Positions 41,109 to 41,278 of a stretch of DNA of 41,278 bases are shown piece by piece. This DNA comes from Neoconidiobolus thromboides FSU 785 (lineage: Eukaryota; Entomophthoromycota; Entomophthoromycetes; Entomophthorales; Neoconidiobolaceae): positions 1 to 41,278 of the forward strand of contig MU626430.1 in NCBI GenBank assembly GCA_025603075.1, read 5' to 3'. Both the position numbers and the translations under genes were made by a program. Numbering within the stretch: position 1 is the stretch's first letter; each line of letters opens with the position of its first letter. The notes below the pieces were generated by a model that saw only the letters and a program-made list of their open reading frames with translations, was not told the origin of the DNA and ran no database searches.

Positions 41109-41278
41109 TTAATAATATTCATTTTCATAATCTTCTTCTTCTTCTTCATAGTCTCCATAAGGATTTTTCTTCTTTGGTTTCTTTTCTTTTGGATTCTTTT
41201 CCTTTGGGTTCTTTTCCTTAGGATTCTTATATGGTTCATGCTTTGGCTCTTTTTCCTTAGGATTCTTATATGGTTCAT
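41109..41278 (-). CDS. C-terminus of a Lys/Pro/Glu-rich repeat protein (partial)
   Basis: The reading frame runs off the right edge of the window. It gives 56 residues: EPYKNPKEK twice, then NPKEK units with variants (NPKEKNPKEKKPKKKNPYG), and an acidic end DYEEEEEDYENEYY before TAA at 41109-41111. The repeat spacing and the switch to an acidic tail indicate a real coding frame. The overlapping frame starting ATG at 41278 (Arg/Ile-rich) reads through the same repeats out of phase and is a shadow. The start, signal peptide and full repeat number are outside the window, so family and function are unknown. Confidence 0.65.
   Translation of the reverse strand, partial: EPYKNPKEKEPKHEPYKNPKEKNPKEKNPKEKKPKKKNPYGDYEEEEEDYENEYY

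Noticed and set aside
40967-41278. 103-codon open frame rich in Arg, Ile and Lys on the minus strand
   Set aside because: It reads the NPKEK repeats out of phase. The overlapping frame ending at 41109 gives regular repeats and an acidic tail, so it is the real one.

Overview
This window is nuclear DNA of a fungus. The evidence is eukaryotic tRNA genes, short GT-AG introns of about 46-60 bases (many ending in TAG, some with a TAAC-like branch point), a fungal-type mitochondrial ATP synthase subunit h gene, GH16 and P450 genes, and a protein kinase with Sel1 repeats. The DNA is extremely A+T rich (by eye about a quarter G+C) and gene-sparse. The gene mix (secreted kelch proteins with one membrane span, small secreted proteins, a rhodopsin-like 7TM receptor, a Sel1-repeat kinase, P450s) would suit an early-diverging 'zygomycete' such as a Conidiobolus-like entomophthoralean. 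That placement is inference, not shown by the sequence. The genetic code looks standard.

Layout. 71-142 tRNA-Asp. 1.2-7.1 kb: two paralogous kelch/transmembrane proteins flank a three-exon secreted GH16 beta-glucanase-like enzyme. 7.8 kb tRNA-Leu. 9.4 kb a secreted Ser/Gly/Thr-rich protein. 10.1-11.3 kb (minus) a four-exon EngB-type mitochondrial GTPase. 11.8-13.2 kb a dead kelch paralog. 14.3 and 16.2 kb a divergent pair of small secreted cysteine-containing proteins with matching promoters. 17.0-17.7 kb a truncated second copy of the EngB gene with a mobile element inside it. 18.1 kb tRNA-Glu. 18.7-19.2 kb a five-exon ATP synthase subunit h gene made of tiny exons. 19.8-22.6 kb a 924-residue kinase-Sel1 protein ending in a CaaX box. 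23.6-29.2 kb is mostly decay: a small secreted-protein relic, a kelch-like relic, a possible kinase relic and a lysine-rich relic. 29.6 kb tRNA-Ser. 31.1-36.2 kb two convergent five-exon cytochrome P450 genes with matching intron positions. 39.5 kb a 7TM receptor. The right edge holds the C-terminus of a Lys/Pro-rich repeat protein.

The thread through the window is a family of about 97-base elements, which I find in 12 copies in both orientations. They have short inverted termini (GGGGATGT / ACATCCCC), a conserved interior with a small CGCT..AGCG hairpin, and mostly perfect 4-base direct flanking repeats (ATAA, ATTT, AAAT, AGCT, ATAT). I read it as a very small non-autonomous DNA transposon (MITE). 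Copies lie in two pseudogenes, and five of the twelve are within 300 bases of a tRNA gene. The family and its tRNA association are the best candidates here for something undescribed. Next come the CaaX-tailed kinase-Sel1 protein and a cytoplasmic motif conserved at the same residue numbers in the kelch receptors.

The surface genes (kelch-TM proteins, GH16, small secreted proteins, 7TM receptor) suggest a repertoire for sensing or altering an external surface. Duplication and decay are common among them, whereas the housekeeping genes (EngB GTPase, ATP synthase h, tRNAs) have an intact copy.
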